From positions 62,001 to 126,000 of the forward strand of contig CAJYLH010000020.1 of the NCBI GenBank assembly GCA_913775525.1: a DNA stretch of 64,000 nt. The letters run 5' to 3'. Within the stretch, counting starts at the first letter, position 1. Each line of letters opens with the position of its first letter. This document shows positions 43,524 through 53,229 of the stretch, one piece after another. The notes beneath the pieces are model-generated. The model was given only the letters and a program-made list of their open reading frames with translations, was not told the origin of the DNA and did not search any database. Source of the DNA: an uncultured Chryseobacterium sp. (GTDB taxonomy: Bacteria > Bacteroidota > Bacteroidia > Flavobacteriales > Weeksellaceae). A program made the translations under genes and the position numbers.

Positions 43524-44037
43524 AAATTATTGTCAGTATTATTTAAGCACTTATTTTATGAATATAAAATTTTATCAATCAATTGGATAGTTCTTAGAAA
43601 AATATTTGTGTTTGTTTCCAGATCATATGGAGCTACTCATGACAGATCAAATACCAACTTGTTAAACAATAACTGTTAAAAACCTTTGAAATATTATAAA
43701 CATTTCATTAATATACCTTAAATCATAAAAAATGCGTTTATTATTAAACACAAAATATGCCAGTATAATATTATATTCAAGCAGTTTTGATTTTGTCTTT
43801 AATAGACAATATAAAGATCATAATAAAAAACAGAATATAAATCACAGTTTTATGATAAGAAAGGCAATTTTATGTTGTTTCATTATTCATATTCGACAAT
43901 GATGATCTATTATATCAATGAGAAGTTTATCAAAAAAAAATGATTCGCTGGAAAAGCTCTGACTTAAATTCTAATTTGAACAATTAAAAATAGCAAAGCT
44001 GTGTATATTTATAGACAAAAAGGCAGATAAAGATAGA
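43524..44037. other. 514-bp AT-rich gap
   Basis: No ORF, terminator or clear repeat is seen. It includes the upstream region of the AraC gene. The very high AT content marks the edge of the fibre locus. Confidence 0.5.
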
Positions 44038-44421
44038 TTATGAGCATTTTGGACAGATACCGCTTATGACAAAATTGTAGTCTTTAGCAATATAATTTTC
44101 GGGCAGACTAATAGCAGGAATTACATTTTCTATACAGGTTACCGAATGGCATACTTCACAGTTGAAATGGAGATGATTATGCTGATGATGTTTTTCAGAA
44201 CATGTATCAATACAACGTGCAAAATTGACCACACCGTCAATATTGGTCACTTTATGGATCTGCCCTTCATTTTCGAGCCGTTCAAGCACTCTGTAAATAG
44301 TAACCCTATTGCAGAGGTCTCCCAGTTTTTGTTGAATGTCCGAATGCGAAAGAGCAACATCCGAATGGTTGATAAGATTAAGTATTTCTGTTTTTGCCTG
44401 AGTATTCCTTACCTGTTTCAT
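44038..44421 (-). CDS. Fur-family metalloregulator, divergent from a MerC gene
   Basis: A 127-residue Fur-type repressor: winged-helix with NRVTIYRVLERLENEG, metal site KHHQHNHLHFNCEVC, and a second zinc CxxC in GICPKC. It is only distantly similar to the other Fur-family protein at 16487-16867. Two GCAAC-type inverted repeats lie in the 88 bp between it and the MerC-like gene, which suggests it controls both. Zinc-type specificity is plausible from the cysteines and the Zur-like operators, but not proven. Confidence 0.87.
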   Translation of the reverse strand: MKQVRNTQAKTEILNLINHSDVALSHSDIQQKLGDLCNRVTIYRVLERLENEGQIHKVTNIDGVVNFARCIDTCSEKHHQHNHLHFNCEVCHSVTCIENVIPAISLPENYIAKDYNFVISGICPKCS

Positions 44422-44433
44422 ATATCAATTAAA

Positions 44434-44485
44434 GCAACTTTGTTGCGTTATCATATTATTTTGAATAGCTTTGCAACAAAGTTAC
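44434..44485. promoter_or_regulatory. Paired operators and promoter between the Fur-family and MerC genes
   Basis: GCAAC-TTT-GTTGC (44434-44446, perfect) and GCAAC-AAA-GTTAC (44473-44485, one mismatch) flank a rightward promoter with TTG at 44443-44445 and a perfect -7 box TAGCTTTG at 44466-44473, 20 bases apart. The first operator covers the -33 element and the second begins at the last base of the -7 box, so repressor binding would occlude RNA polymerase. Confidence 0.7.
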
Positions 44486-44509
44486 CGTACGAATTTAAAT
44501 ATTTTTGAT

Positions 44510-44848
44510 ATGAAAAACAAGATTCTGGATGCACTGGGTATATCTGCTGCTGTTTTATGCCTTATCCACTGCATTATTTTTCCACTGCTGATGGTGATTC
44601 CTTTGGGAATCTCTCATAACCCTTACATTGACCTTTTTTTTCTTGTGACGGGTGCAGTTGTCGTACTGCGCATTATAAGAAAAGTCCACAACAAAAACCT
44701 GCGGCTCTTATTCTGGCTTTCTTTGCTGCTGATTGCAGTTTCCGTATTCGCCGACCTCTTATTTGAAGTTCATCTTCCACTGATATATATCGGCGCAGCC
44801 GGATTAATCACCGCCCACATTATCAATTTCAGGTCTCATCACCACTAA
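44510..44848 (+). CDS. MerC-domain membrane protein
   Basis: A 112-residue protein with four predicted transmembrane segments and the CLIHCI motif in the first (about residues 19-24), which is the MerC metal-binding pattern. MerC proteins import mercury in mer operons, but stand-alone Fur-linked homologues are probably involved in zinc or another metal. There is no merA, merP or merR here. The ATG at 44510 is preferred over the upstream one, which would place the start inside the operator region. Confidence 0.85.
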   Translation: MKNKILDALGISAAVLCLIHCIIFPLLMVIPLGISHNPYIDLFFLVTGAVVVLRIIRKVHNKNLRLLFWLSLLLIAVSVFADLLFEVHLPLIYIGAAGLITAHIINFRSHHH

Positions 44849-44984
44849 TTCTGATTTCTATATATTCACTAACGGAGTGGAGATAAGTTAAGAATATGAC
44901 AATCATATGCATTTTAATTTTTTTTTAATGCAACCCTGTGACATTTACTCAACATAATTTCTAAATTGCAATATCATTATTATC

Positions 44985-46394
44985 ATGGATCGAAGAAAGT
45001 TCTTAAAAGGTTCGGCACTGTTTTCAGGAGCCTTTGCCTTAAGTCCGCTTGAACTTGCCGCTCTTCCGGGGCAGCAAAAGTCTTTAGTCGGCTCAAAAAA
45101 AGCAAAGAATATCATCTTTATGATTAGTGACGGAATGAGTCTGGGCACTTTAACCATGGCAGACCTGTATTCCCGGAATATTTTAGGCAAGACCAGCCAT
45201 TGGATCGGTCTGTATGAAAGCAAAAAGGTATCCCGGGCGTTGATGAGTACAGCTTCAGCCAGTTCCATTGTCACCGATTCTGCAGCTGCGAGTTCAGCTT
45301 TCGGCGGGGGCGTAAGGGTAAAAAACGGTGTCCTGAATACCGGGCCAAACGGCGAAAAGTACCTGCCGGTATGGCAACAGTTCAAACAGAACGGCAAAAA
45401 AGCGGGTTGTGTAACAACGGTTACGATCACCCATGCTACGCCTGCTGGATTTTGTGTTAACTCGGAAAAGAGGAATGCAGAACCTATGATCGCAGAACTG
45501 TATGCTGAGTTAGGGATGGACGTCATGATGGGGGGCGGGGATGAATTTTTCAACCCTGAAAAAAGAGAGGACAGGAAAGATGTTTATTCTGTATACGAAC
45601 AAAAAGGTTATCAGATCATCCGGGATGCAGCAGGCCTGAAAAATATAAACCCGAACCGGAAAACGCTGGGTGTTTTTTCTACAGGAGCCCTTCCATACAC
45701 AGTAGACCGGGAGCATCTGAATGAATTTAAGGACACCCCTACCCTGGCAGAGATGACAGTGGCAGCTATCGGTCAGATGAAAGATCACCCTCATGGTTTC
45801 GTGCTCCAGGTAGAGGGCGGGAAGGTCGACTGGTCGGCACACGCGAATGATGTTGCAGCACTAATCCATGATCAGCTGGCTTTTGATGAGGCCGTAAAGG
45901 CTGCCATAGATTTTGCGGAACGGGACGGAAATACGCTGGTTATTATTACGACAGATCATGGGAATGCTAATCCGGGAACCATCTACGGGCCGGACGCCAC
46001 AAAGAATTTCAACAGCATTGCAAATTATAAGTATACCAACGAGTATATTTTAAATAAAATTCATGCAGATTTCAATATCCAGCAGGTTAAAGACTGGATC
46101 CATGAAGGCAACAGGATCAGTCTGACCGATGACGAAGCCCGGTTGCTTTTAGGATTTTATAACGGCCTTGAAAAGGAAGACGGCCTGTACAACTACAAGA
46201 AACTTCCTTTTAAACTATATTCTGAAATCCAGAAAAAGCATAATTCTGTCGGCTGGATCAGCATGGATCATTCCGGGGATTATGTAGAGGTCGCCATATA
46301 TGGCCCGGGAAGCGAGCTGCTCATGCCTTTTATAAAAAATACAGATCTCCATGATCTCATGCTGCATGCTGCCCAGGTATCCGCAAAAAAGTAA
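44985..46394 (+). CDS. Alkaline phosphatase, Tat-exported
   Basis: A 469-residue periplasmic phosphomonoesterase. The N-terminus MDRRKFLKGSALFSGAFAL has a twin-arginine signal (RRKFLK). The metal and catalytic residues are visible: MISDGMSLG (Asp), the active-site Ser99 in TDSAAASSAFGGG, EGGKVDWSAHAND and TTDHGNANP. No Pho-box search is possible. The gene is followed after 25 bp by a subtilase gene on the same strand, and both are secreted hydrolases, so an operon is possible. Confidence 0.92.
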   Translation: MDRRKFLKGSALFSGAFALSPLELAALPGQQKSLVGSKKAKNIIFMISDGMSLGTLTMADLYSRNILGKTSHWIGLYESKKVSRALMSTASASSIVTDSAAASSAFGGGVRVKNGVLNTGPNGEKYLPVWQQFKQNGKKAGCVTTVTITHATPAGFCVNSEKRNAEPMIAELYAELGMDVMMGGGDEFFNPEKREDRKDVYSVYEQKGYQIIRDAAGLKNINPNRKTLGVFSTGALPYTVDREHLNEFKDTPTLAEMTVAAIGQMKDHPHGFVLQVEGGKVDWSAHANDVAALIHDQLAFDEAVKAAIDFAERDGNTLVIITTDHGNANPGTIYGPDATKNFNSIANYKYTNEYILNKIHADFNIQQVKDWIHEGNRISLTDDEARLLLGFYNGLEKEDGLYNYKKLPFKLYSEIQKKHNSVGWISMDHSGDYVEVAIYGPGSELLMPFIKNTDLHDLMLHAAQVSAKK

Positions 46395-46419
46395 AAAGTA
46401 TATTAATTTAAATAGTGTC

Positions 46420-48540
46420 ATGAAAAAATACCTACTTACTGCAGCCGCGCTGATGGCTGTGATAGTCCAAGCACAGGACAGGAATACTGTCCTTCAGCAA
46501 GATTTTGCAAAACAGAATCAGGAAAACAACCATAAATTCGATGCGTATGCAGCTAAGAAGTATGGAAATGACAGATCCCCGGAGTTATTGAAGAAACTGG
46601 AAGAAAAACGGAGCAACCTGGCAGGATTCATGCCTGACGGAAAACCCTACTTTTATAAAGCCCAAGATCTTCGCCAGGTAAAAAATGCCAATGCAGACCT
46701 GATCAATACCGCAGGAGGAGTAACAGGGCTTACCAATGCGTATAACGGTGAAGGGATTAAGTATACTATTTTTGATGGTGGCCGGGTCTATGCAGCTCAT
46801 TCCGCATTTAACAATATCGCAGGAAGAATTACCAATAAAGAAGCTTCTACACAAATCTACAGTGGACACTCCACCAGCGTGGCCGGATTTATCGGAGCTA
46901 AAAGTATCACAGTAAGCGGTACCATTGGAAGCACTGCTATTTCAGGTAACATCAAAGGAATTGCTACTGCTTCTACCATGGATTCCTACCGGTTTGCCAC
47001 TACTACCCTACCCGGAAATACATCTCCCAGTACGGTATATGAAAAAATCCTTACCGCACAGCCTGCCATTTCCAACCACTCCTATGGAAGTAACCTGGGC
47101 TGGGATATAGATACTATTAACGGAAGTAATGCATGGATATGGAACGGTGCATTCAGCAGCCCTTCTACCTCCTTCGATCTCCAGGGAACTTATCTAGTCG
47201 ATGACCAGAACTATGATAATATCGTTTATCAGAATCCTTCTTATGTCATTGTTAAATCTGCCGGGAACTCATATGGTATGGGGCCTACAGGATCATCATT
47301 ACCCAAATATTATGAGGATAATAACGGAAACGATATTGCATTTGCTGCTACTGATGTACTGCCACAGAATAACTGTGCTCAGGGATTCGATTGTATCGGA
47401 CCCGGTTCGCTGGCTAAAAACATTATTATTGTAGGGGCTACTGATGTGATTGCTTCTAACAATTTCCGCTATACCTCTGCAGCAGATGTAGTGCATTCCG
47501 ATTACAGCAGTGCAGGCCCCAGGGATGACGGTGCTATAAAACCGGATATCGCCACCACCGGCACCAATGTATTTGCACCCGCATCGGCAGATGATATTAC
47601 AGGGAGTGAATCCTATGAATATGGAAGCGGAACGTCTTATTCGGCACCGGTAGTTACCGGAGTTATCGGCCTGTGGATGCAGATCAGCAAAGATCTCTTC
47701 TCCGGCCAGTCGCTTAATGCGGCCAGTGCCAAAACCCTGATGGTCCACTCTGCTTCCGAGGCAGGCAACGTAGGCCCTGATCCGTGGTTCGGATGGGGAT
47801 ATATCAATGCTAAAAAAGGGGCAGAATTACTGGTAGGAAAAGCTAACAATACCGTGATCTTTAAAGATGAAACCTTAACCAGCGGCACCGTTAATGCCAA
47901 GAATGTGATTGCATCCGGCAGTGAACCGATTAAAGCCACCATCTCATGGATTGACCCTGCCTACGTTATCCCATCAGGCCTTACATGGCAGGCTGCTTAC
48001 AACAACAGAAGCTCCAGGCTGATTAATGATCTTGATCTTAGGATCATTGATACGACAACCAATACCGTGTACTACCCGTGGAAGCTGGATGCCAATAATC
48101 CGATGACTCCTGCAACCAAAGCAGATAATAAGGTTGACAATATAGAGCAGGTGGTGATTGATAACCCGGTAGCCGGAAGGAAGTACAGGATAGAAATCAG
48201 CAATAAAGGGACTTTAGTCAACAATTCGGGAACGGCGGCACCACAAAACTATTCTGTCATCGTAACAGGATTCAGCCAGGTATTGGGCACCACAGAAATC
48301 GGTGCTGTCAATGGTGGGATCGCTGTAGCGCCTTCTGTTACCCGTGATATCGTTAACATCATCAAAGCCCCTGAAAAGTCCGTATTTGCCGTCTATGATA
48401 CATCGGGTAAAAAGCTTCAGAGCGGAAGCATCAGCAATAGCCAGCAGCCTGTTAACCTGTCTACTTATCCTAAAGGGGTTTATATCATTGAAATCAAAAC
48501 CGGGCAGGGCATTGTTTCAAAGAAAGTAATCAAGGAATAA
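46420..48540 (+). CDS. S8 family serine peptidase with type IX secretion sorting domain
   Basis: A 706-residue secreted subtilase. Signal peptide MKKYLLTAAALMAVIVQAQ. The catalytic triad is visible as Asp119 (IFDGGR), His150 (YSGHSTSVAGF) and Ser406 (GSGTSYSAPV). A P-domain-like beta module follows at about 480-625. The last 75 residues (VAPSVTRDIVNI, FAVYDTSGKKL, YPKGVYIIEIKTG, SKKVIKE) are a type A T9SS sorting signal, so the protein should cross the outer membrane by the gliding-associated system and be anchored or released. The upstream ATG is rejected because it would add a non-signal extension overlapping the phosphatase gene. Confidence 0.92.
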   Translation: MKKYLLTAAALMAVIVQAQDRNTVLQQDFAKQNQENNHKFDAYAAKKYGNDRSPELLKKLEEKRSNLAGFMPDGKPYFYKAQDLRQVKNANADLINTAGGVTGLTNAYNGEGIKYTIFDGGRVYAAHSAFNNIAGRITNKEASTQIYSGHSTSVAGFIGAKSITVSGTIGSTAISGNIKGIATASTMDSYRFATTTLPGNTSPSTVYEKILTAQPAISNHSYGSNLGWDIDTINGSNAWIWNGAFSSPSTSFDLQGTYLVDDQNYDNIVYQNPSYVIVKSAGNSYGMGPTGSSLPKYYEDNNGNDIAFAATDVLPQNNCAQGFDCIGPGSLAKNIIIVGATDVIASNNFRYTSAADVVHSDYSSAGPRDDGAIKPDIATTGTNVFAPASADDITGSESYEYGSGTSYSAPVVTGVIGLWMQISKDLFSGQSLNAASAKTLMVHSASEAGNVGPDPWFGWGYINAKKGAELLVGKANNTVIFKDETLTSGTVNAKNVIASGSEPIKATISWIDPAYVIPSGLTWQAAYNNRSSRLINDLDLRIIDTTTNTVYYPWKLDANNPMTPATKADNKVDNIEQVVIDNPVAGRKYRIEISNKGTLVNNSGTAAPQNYSVIVTGFSQVLGTTEIGAVNGGIAVAPSVTRDIVNIIKAPEKSVFAVYDTSGKKLQSGSISNSQQPVNLSTYPKGVYIIEIKTGQGIVSKKVIKE

Positions 48541-48575
48541 CGCAGAAAACTTAAAATCCTGTAGTTCATCATTTC

Positions 48576-48600
48576 CTCCGGTTCTGCCGGAGTTTTTTTT
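48576..48600 (+). terminator. Terminator after the subtilase gene
   Basis: CTCCGG-TTCTG-CCGGAG followed by at least eight T residues. Confidence 0.88.
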
Positions 48601-48907
48601 TTAATAACAGTATATGATAATGATGAAATTTAATCTTTACTCATATCATACTTCTGCAATACCGCATGATATATCCTAATAATATTGATATATTTCATCA
48701 TAATACCAATGTTGTATAAAAAAATACATATCAAATGGATTTTGAAACATGCAGGCTGAAAAATCCGGTATGCATTTGGCATTTATCCTATTTTGATGCA
48801 AAAATTTTATCTCTATCAAAATGTAGACGAATAAACAGATCGGGATATGATTTTTTTGTATAAAAAAACAATAACTTGCATTACCATCACACCTAAAAAC
48901 TGTCACA
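48601..48907. other. Non-coding gap before the Crp/Fnr gene
   Basis: AT-rich. A TTTGGCA element at 48766-48772 resembles a -24 half-site, but no -12 GC follows. The Crp/Fnr promoter is presumably within the last 100 bp; no exact TAnnTTTG box is found. Confidence 0.35.
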
Positions 48908-49504
48908 ATGCTAATTGAAGAAGAACTTTTGCTTTCCTATGGAGCTGTAATTGAAGATTATGGCCGTTCGCATGTTATTTTCAACGAAGGCGATATTCCG
49001 AAGTTTTATTATCAGATCATTAAAGGCCGCATCAAGCTGAATCATTATAATGAAGACGGAAAAGAGCTCATCCTGGCTATTCTCAGTCCTGGTCTCAGCG
49101 TATGTGAGCTGTTATTGTTCATAGAGAAAAAGTATCCGGTTAATGCCGTTGTTTTTGAGCAGTGTACCGTCTTAAAACTTCCAAAATCCAATTTTATCCG
49201 GTTGCTGGACGAGAACCCGGAAACCTCACGCGACGTTAACAAATTCCTCTCGGAAAGACTATACTATAAATACATCATGCTGCAGAATAATTCCTCCATG
49301 TATGCAGATGTACGGATCATAGGCGTACTGGATTACCACAAAAGTTTTTATGAGGATCAGAGAAAGTTTTCTTTCGAGGTTCCTCTAACCCGGCAGCAGC
49401 TGGCTTCCATGACAGGACTTAGGGTGGAAACGATCATCCGGACAATTAAAAAACTTGAGCAGCAGGGAATTGTAAAGGTAATCAACAGAAAAATCTACTA
49501 TTGA
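48908..49504 (+). CDS. Crp/Fnr family transcriptional regulator
   Basis: A 198-residue regulator with an N-terminal cyclic-nucleotide-binding-like beta-roll (FNEGDIPKFYYQIIKGRIKL) and a C-terminal winged helix (LTRQQLASMTGLRVETIIRTIKKLEQQ). No cysteine cluster for an iron-sulphur centre is present, so it is not a typical Fnr oxygen sensor. The effector is unknown. It lies upstream of the glycosyltransferase module but is separated from it by a terminator. Confidence 0.87.
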   Translation: MLIEEELLLSYGAVIEDYGRSHVIFNEGDIPKFYYQIIKGRIKLNHYNEDGKELILAILSPGLSVCELLLFIEKKYPVNAVVFEQCTVLKLPKSNFIRLLDENPETSRDVNKFLSERLYYKYIMLQNNSSMYADVRIIGVLDYHKSFYEDQRKFSFEVPLTRQQLASMTGLRVETIIRTIKKLEQQGIVKVINRKIYY

Positions 49505-49621
49505 TGACCATAATCAATGATCTTTTATATCATCATATTTTTTCATGTAAAAAATAATATTAATAAAAATATTTAATAATAGTTTAAAATTTCAACTATT
49601 TTCATGAACAGAATTCTCCAC

Positions 49622-49660
49622 ACCGGGTATGACTCAAGTTATATCCGGTCTTTTTTATTT
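49622..49660 (+). terminator. Terminator after the Crp/Fnr gene
   Basis: ACCGGGTAT pairs with ATATCCGGT (one G-U) around a ten-base loop, followed by CTTTTTTATTT. Confidence 0.75.
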
Positions 49661-49795
49661 ATAGGTACTTTTACTTACAGCTAAGACCTCTTAAGGCCTT
49701 TATTTACACATTAATTAATATTGATTACGTCGTTTTTCCTCATACGGTCATCTTATGATTCCAAAAAAGGATATCGACTAAAACACCACCACTTT

Positions 49796-50892
49796 ATGCA
49801 AAATATATTATGCTTCAGCCACCTGTCGTGGAATTTTGTCTATCAGCGACCTCAGCACCTGCTGAGCCGTTTTGCCAGAAACAACAACGTTTATTATTTT
49901 GAGGAACCCCGCCACGGAGACCGTGATGAACTGACCGTAAGTTCACAGGATGGGATTTCTATTGTCCAGATCAGTATAACGCATGAAGGAGATGAGCGCA
50001 ACCTAAAGCTCAGAAAGATGATTGACCGTCTCCTTAAACAGCAATCTGTCAAACACTTCTCTTGCTGGTATTATACACCAATGGCTCTTGAATATACCGG
50101 CCATCTGGAACCGGATGTTGTCATTTATGATTCTATGGACGAGCTTTCTGCTTTCCGTTTTGCTCCGCCACAGCTTATAGAGTTAGAAAACGAGCTCTTT
50201 AAAAAGGCAGATGTTGTATTTACCGGAGGGCATACGCTCTATCAGGCCAAGAAAAACAGGCACCATAACAGCCATCCGTTCCCGAGCAGCATCGATAAAA
50301 AACATTTTGAAGCTGCACGCTACAATGAGATTGAGCCTGAAGACCAGAAAAATATTCCGCATCCGAGATTTGGGTTTTACGGAGTTATTGATGAAAGATT
50401 CGACATTGAGCTTCTTAAAGAAGTCTCTGCAAAAAGACCGGACTGGCATTTTGTGATCATCGGCCCGGTAGTGAAAATAGATGTCAATGATCTTCCAAGG
50501 GCGGAAAACATCCATTACCTCGGTTCGAAAAAGTATGATGAACTGCCTGTGTACATCAGTCACTGGATATGGCACTGGTCCTTTTTGCACTGAATGAATC
50601 CACTGAATTCATCAGTCCCACCAAAACTCCGGAGTACCTGGCGGCAGGGCTGCCGGTTATTTCCACCCGAATAAAAGACGTGGTTAATCCTTACGGGGAT
50701 GCAGATCTCGTATATATTGCGGATGATGCGGAAACATTTATTAAACATGCAGAAACAGAACTGGATAAAAAATCACGTGAAGAATGGCTGATGCAGGTGG
50801 ATGAATTTCTTTCTGACAATTCCTGGGACCATACTTTTGACAAGATGAGCAAGCTGATCAATAACCTGAAAATTCAAGTAGTCCATGTATGA
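49796..50892 (+). pseudogene. Glycosyltransferase, disrupted by one frameshift
   Basis: Two overlapping frames make one glycosyltransferase of about 365 residues (NILCFSHLSWNFVYQRPQHL at the start, TuaH-like). The first frame stops after LPVYISHWIWHWSFLH. The true continuation DMALVLFALNESTEFISPTKTPEYLAAGLPVIS is in the next frame and supplies the GT4-type donor site. Losing one G near 50567 (CTGGATATG for CTGGGATATG) explains this. The start at 49796 is chosen by family resemblance. Its true stop overlaps the glf start by eight bases, which shows the operon was once translationally coupled. The lesion may be real or a base-calling error. Confidence 0.85.
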
Positions 50893-51991
50893 TTTTCTCA
50901 TTGTAGGATGCGGATTCGCAGGTGCCGTTCTTGCAGAACAGCTTGCCGGTGCAGGAAAAAAGGTGCTGATCGTTGACAAAAGGGACCACATAGCCGGAAA
51001 TGCCTATGACTACTACAACAAAAACGGAATCCTGATCCATAAATACGGACCCCATATTTTCCATACCAATTCGGAAGAAGTATTTAAATACCTCAGTCAT
51101 TTTACCGACTGGCGGCCTTATGAACACAGAGTATTGGGAAGCGTGGACGGACAACTGGTTCCTATTCCGATCAACCTGACCACCATCAATAAGCTGTACG
51201 GTAAGAACCTGACCTCTGATGAGGTTAAAGATTTCCTCGCCTCAAAAGCGGAGAAAAGAAGGCCGGTACTGACTTCAGAAGATGTAGTGGTAAACGTAGT
51301 GGGCAAAGAGCTGTACGAAAAGTTTTTCAGAGGGTATACAAGAAAGCAGTGGGATCTTGATCCTTCTGAACTGGATGCTTCGGTAACGGCAAGAGTACCC
51401 ACGCGCACAAACAGCGATGACCGGTATTTTACGGATACCTATCAGGCGATGCCTAAAAACGGATATACGGAAATGTTCAAGAAAATGCTGACGCATAAGA
51501 ACATTCATATCATGCTGAATACGGATTATAAGGATATTATAGATGTTATTCCCCATAAAAAACTGATCTATACCGGTCCGGTTGATGCTTTTTTTGATTA
51601 CCGTTTCGGAAAACTGCCTTACAGGTCTATTGATTTTAAGTTCGAAACCCTGGACCAGGAAAATTACCAGCTTACCGGAACAGTTAATTATCCTACCTCA
51701 AATTTATATACCAGGATTACAGAATTTAAGCATCTTACGGGGCAGACCCATCATAAGACTGCCATTGTCTATGAATACCCTACTGCTGAAGGCGATCCGT
51801 ACTACCCTATTCCCAGAAAGGAAAACCAGGAGATATAAAACCAGTACAGAAAACTGGCGGAAGAGCAAAATGACATCTATTTTACAGGGCGGCTGGGAAC
51901 CTATAAATACTACAATATGGATCAGGTAGTGGCTCAGTCATTGGCTTTGTACCGAAGAATAGTAAAAGAAAGTGATGACGTACAGCAATGA
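50885..51991 (+). pseudogene. glf: UDP-galactopyranose mutase, interrupted by an in-frame stop
   Basis: The flavoenzyme interconverts UDP-galactopyranose and UDP-galactofuranose. FAD binding is shown by DFLIVGCGFAGAVLAEQL, and KYGPHIFHTNSEEV, GYTRKQWDLDPSELD and RVPTRTNSDDRYF are family hallmarks. Translation as written stops at TAA 51836-51838 (317 residues), but the same frame continues with FTGRLGTYKYYNMDQVV to TGA at 51989, the conserved C-terminus of Glf. A single substitution (for example TAT to TAA) explains it. Without these 50 residues the enzyme would lack conserved substrate- and flavin-site elements. Confidence 0.85.
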
Positions 51992-53168
51992 TTTCACGTA
52001 TGGCGGCAATCCGTTCAGATCCTTCCTGATGGGAGGATTTGAATGTGCCGACCATCAGAATGCCTTCGGGGAGCGGGTGGACATGATCCGGCTCACCGGC
52101 CATGATGCGTTTCTTAAAGAAGATTATGACCGGCTCAGCCTCCTCAATATCCGCACCGTTCGTGAAGGTATCCGGTGGAGCCATGTAGAAAAAGTTCCGT
52201 ATGAGTATGACTGGACTGAAGTGGACCACATGATCCGCTATGCTGCCGAAGCAGGTATACAGGTCATCTGGGATATCTGCCATTTCGGTTTTCCGGATGA
52301 CCTTACCCCGCTGCATCCTATGTTTCCGCGCCGTTTCGCACATCTGTGCAAAGCATTTGCAGAACATTACCGGAGCCTGGCCCCGGATGAAACCCTGATC
52401 ATCACGCCCATCAATGAAGTTAGCTTTTTATCTTGGCTCGGCGGCGATGCCAGAGGCACCTCCCCGTATTGTACCACACAGGGATGGGAAGTAAAATACC
52501 GCCTGATGAAAGCTTATATTGAAGGAATCGAAATGATGAAGGAAGTGGATCCGGGAATACGCATCATGACAACAGAGCCGCTTATCCATGTAGTGTCACC
52601 TGATCTTTCAGATGATGAACAGGTTCTTAATGCTGCCGCCAAACATGAGGAGCAGTTTCAGGTACTGGATATGCTGAGCGGGAACATATGCCCGGAGCTC
52701 CGCGGGAAACCTGAATACCTGGATATCCTGGGGGTCAATTTTTATTTTAACAACCAATGGACCAGCACTCATCATGAACTCATCCCGTGGGGTGAGCTGC
52801 CGTCCCATGTTTTATGGAAGCCACTCCATACCCTTATTGAAGAAATGTTTTTACGATATGGGCGGCCGGTCGTTATTTCGGAGACCAGCCATCCTGGGGA
52901 ACACCGCCCCCAATGGTTGGATACTATAGCTCAAGAATGCCTTTTAATGCTCAAAAACGGCCTTCCTCTTTACGGATGCTGTATTTATCCGTTGATTGAC
53001 CGGCCGGACTGGGATTTCCTGTCCCTGGAATGGCATCACAGCGGAATATGGGATATCTTTAACCCACACACTCTGGAAAGAATTCCACATGAAGAAAGCA
53101 TCCGGGTGCTAGAAAAATTCAGCCATACTGTTTCAGACCTGATTTTACCGCCTTCATATGCGGATTGA
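51975..53168 (+). CDS. GH1-like family glycoside hydrolase
   Basis: A 397-residue TIM-barrel protein with an acid/base Glu148 in TPINEVSFLSWLGG and a nucleophile Glu303 in PVVISETSHPG, which are the family 1/clan A positions (canonical NEP and TENG are not conserved). Other landmarks are GIRWSHVEKVPYEYDW and ILGVNFYFNNQW. No signal peptide is present. It overlaps the ancestral glf C-terminus by 17 bases, so glycosyltransferase, mutase and hydrolase form one module. The substrate is presumably a galactofuranose- or sugar-containing surface glycan or a soluble disaccharide, which is inference. An ATG three bases after a GTG is taken as start. Confidence 0.82.
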   Translation: MTYSNDFTYGGNPFRSFLMGGFECADHQNAFGERVDMIRLTGHDAFLKEDYDRLSLLNIRTVREGIRWSHVEKVPYEYDWTEVDHMIRYAAEAGIQVIWDICHFGFPDDLTPLHPMFPRRFAHLCKAFAEHYRSLAPDETLIITPINEVSFLSWLGGDARGTSPYCTTQGWEVKYRLMKAYIEGIEMMKEVDPGIRIMTTEPLIHVVSPDLSDDEQVLNAAAKHEEQFQVLDMLSGNICPELRGKPEYLDILGVNFYFNNQWTSTHHELIPWGELPSHVLWKPLHTLIEEMFLRYGRPVVISETSHPGEHRPQWLDTIAQECLLMLKNGLPLYGCCIYPLIDRPDWDFLSLEWHHSGIWDIFNPHTLERIPHEESIRVLEKFSHTVSDLILPPSYAD

Positions 53169-53177
53169 AACTCTCAC

Positions 53178-53218
53178 TACCGGCCAATTTACAGATACAC
53201 TGGCCGGTATTATTTTAA
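53178..53218 (+). terminator. Terminator after the GH1-like gene
   Basis: TACCGGCCA pairs perfectly with TGGCCGGTA around a 14-base loop, followed by a T-rich tract. Confidence 0.75.
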
Positions 53219-53229
53219 ATGCTAGGTCC

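Noticed and set aside
44510-44848. Mercury-resistance operon
   Set aside because: Only a MerC-like protein is present. There is no MerA, MerP or MerR, and the neighbouring regulator is of the Fur family.
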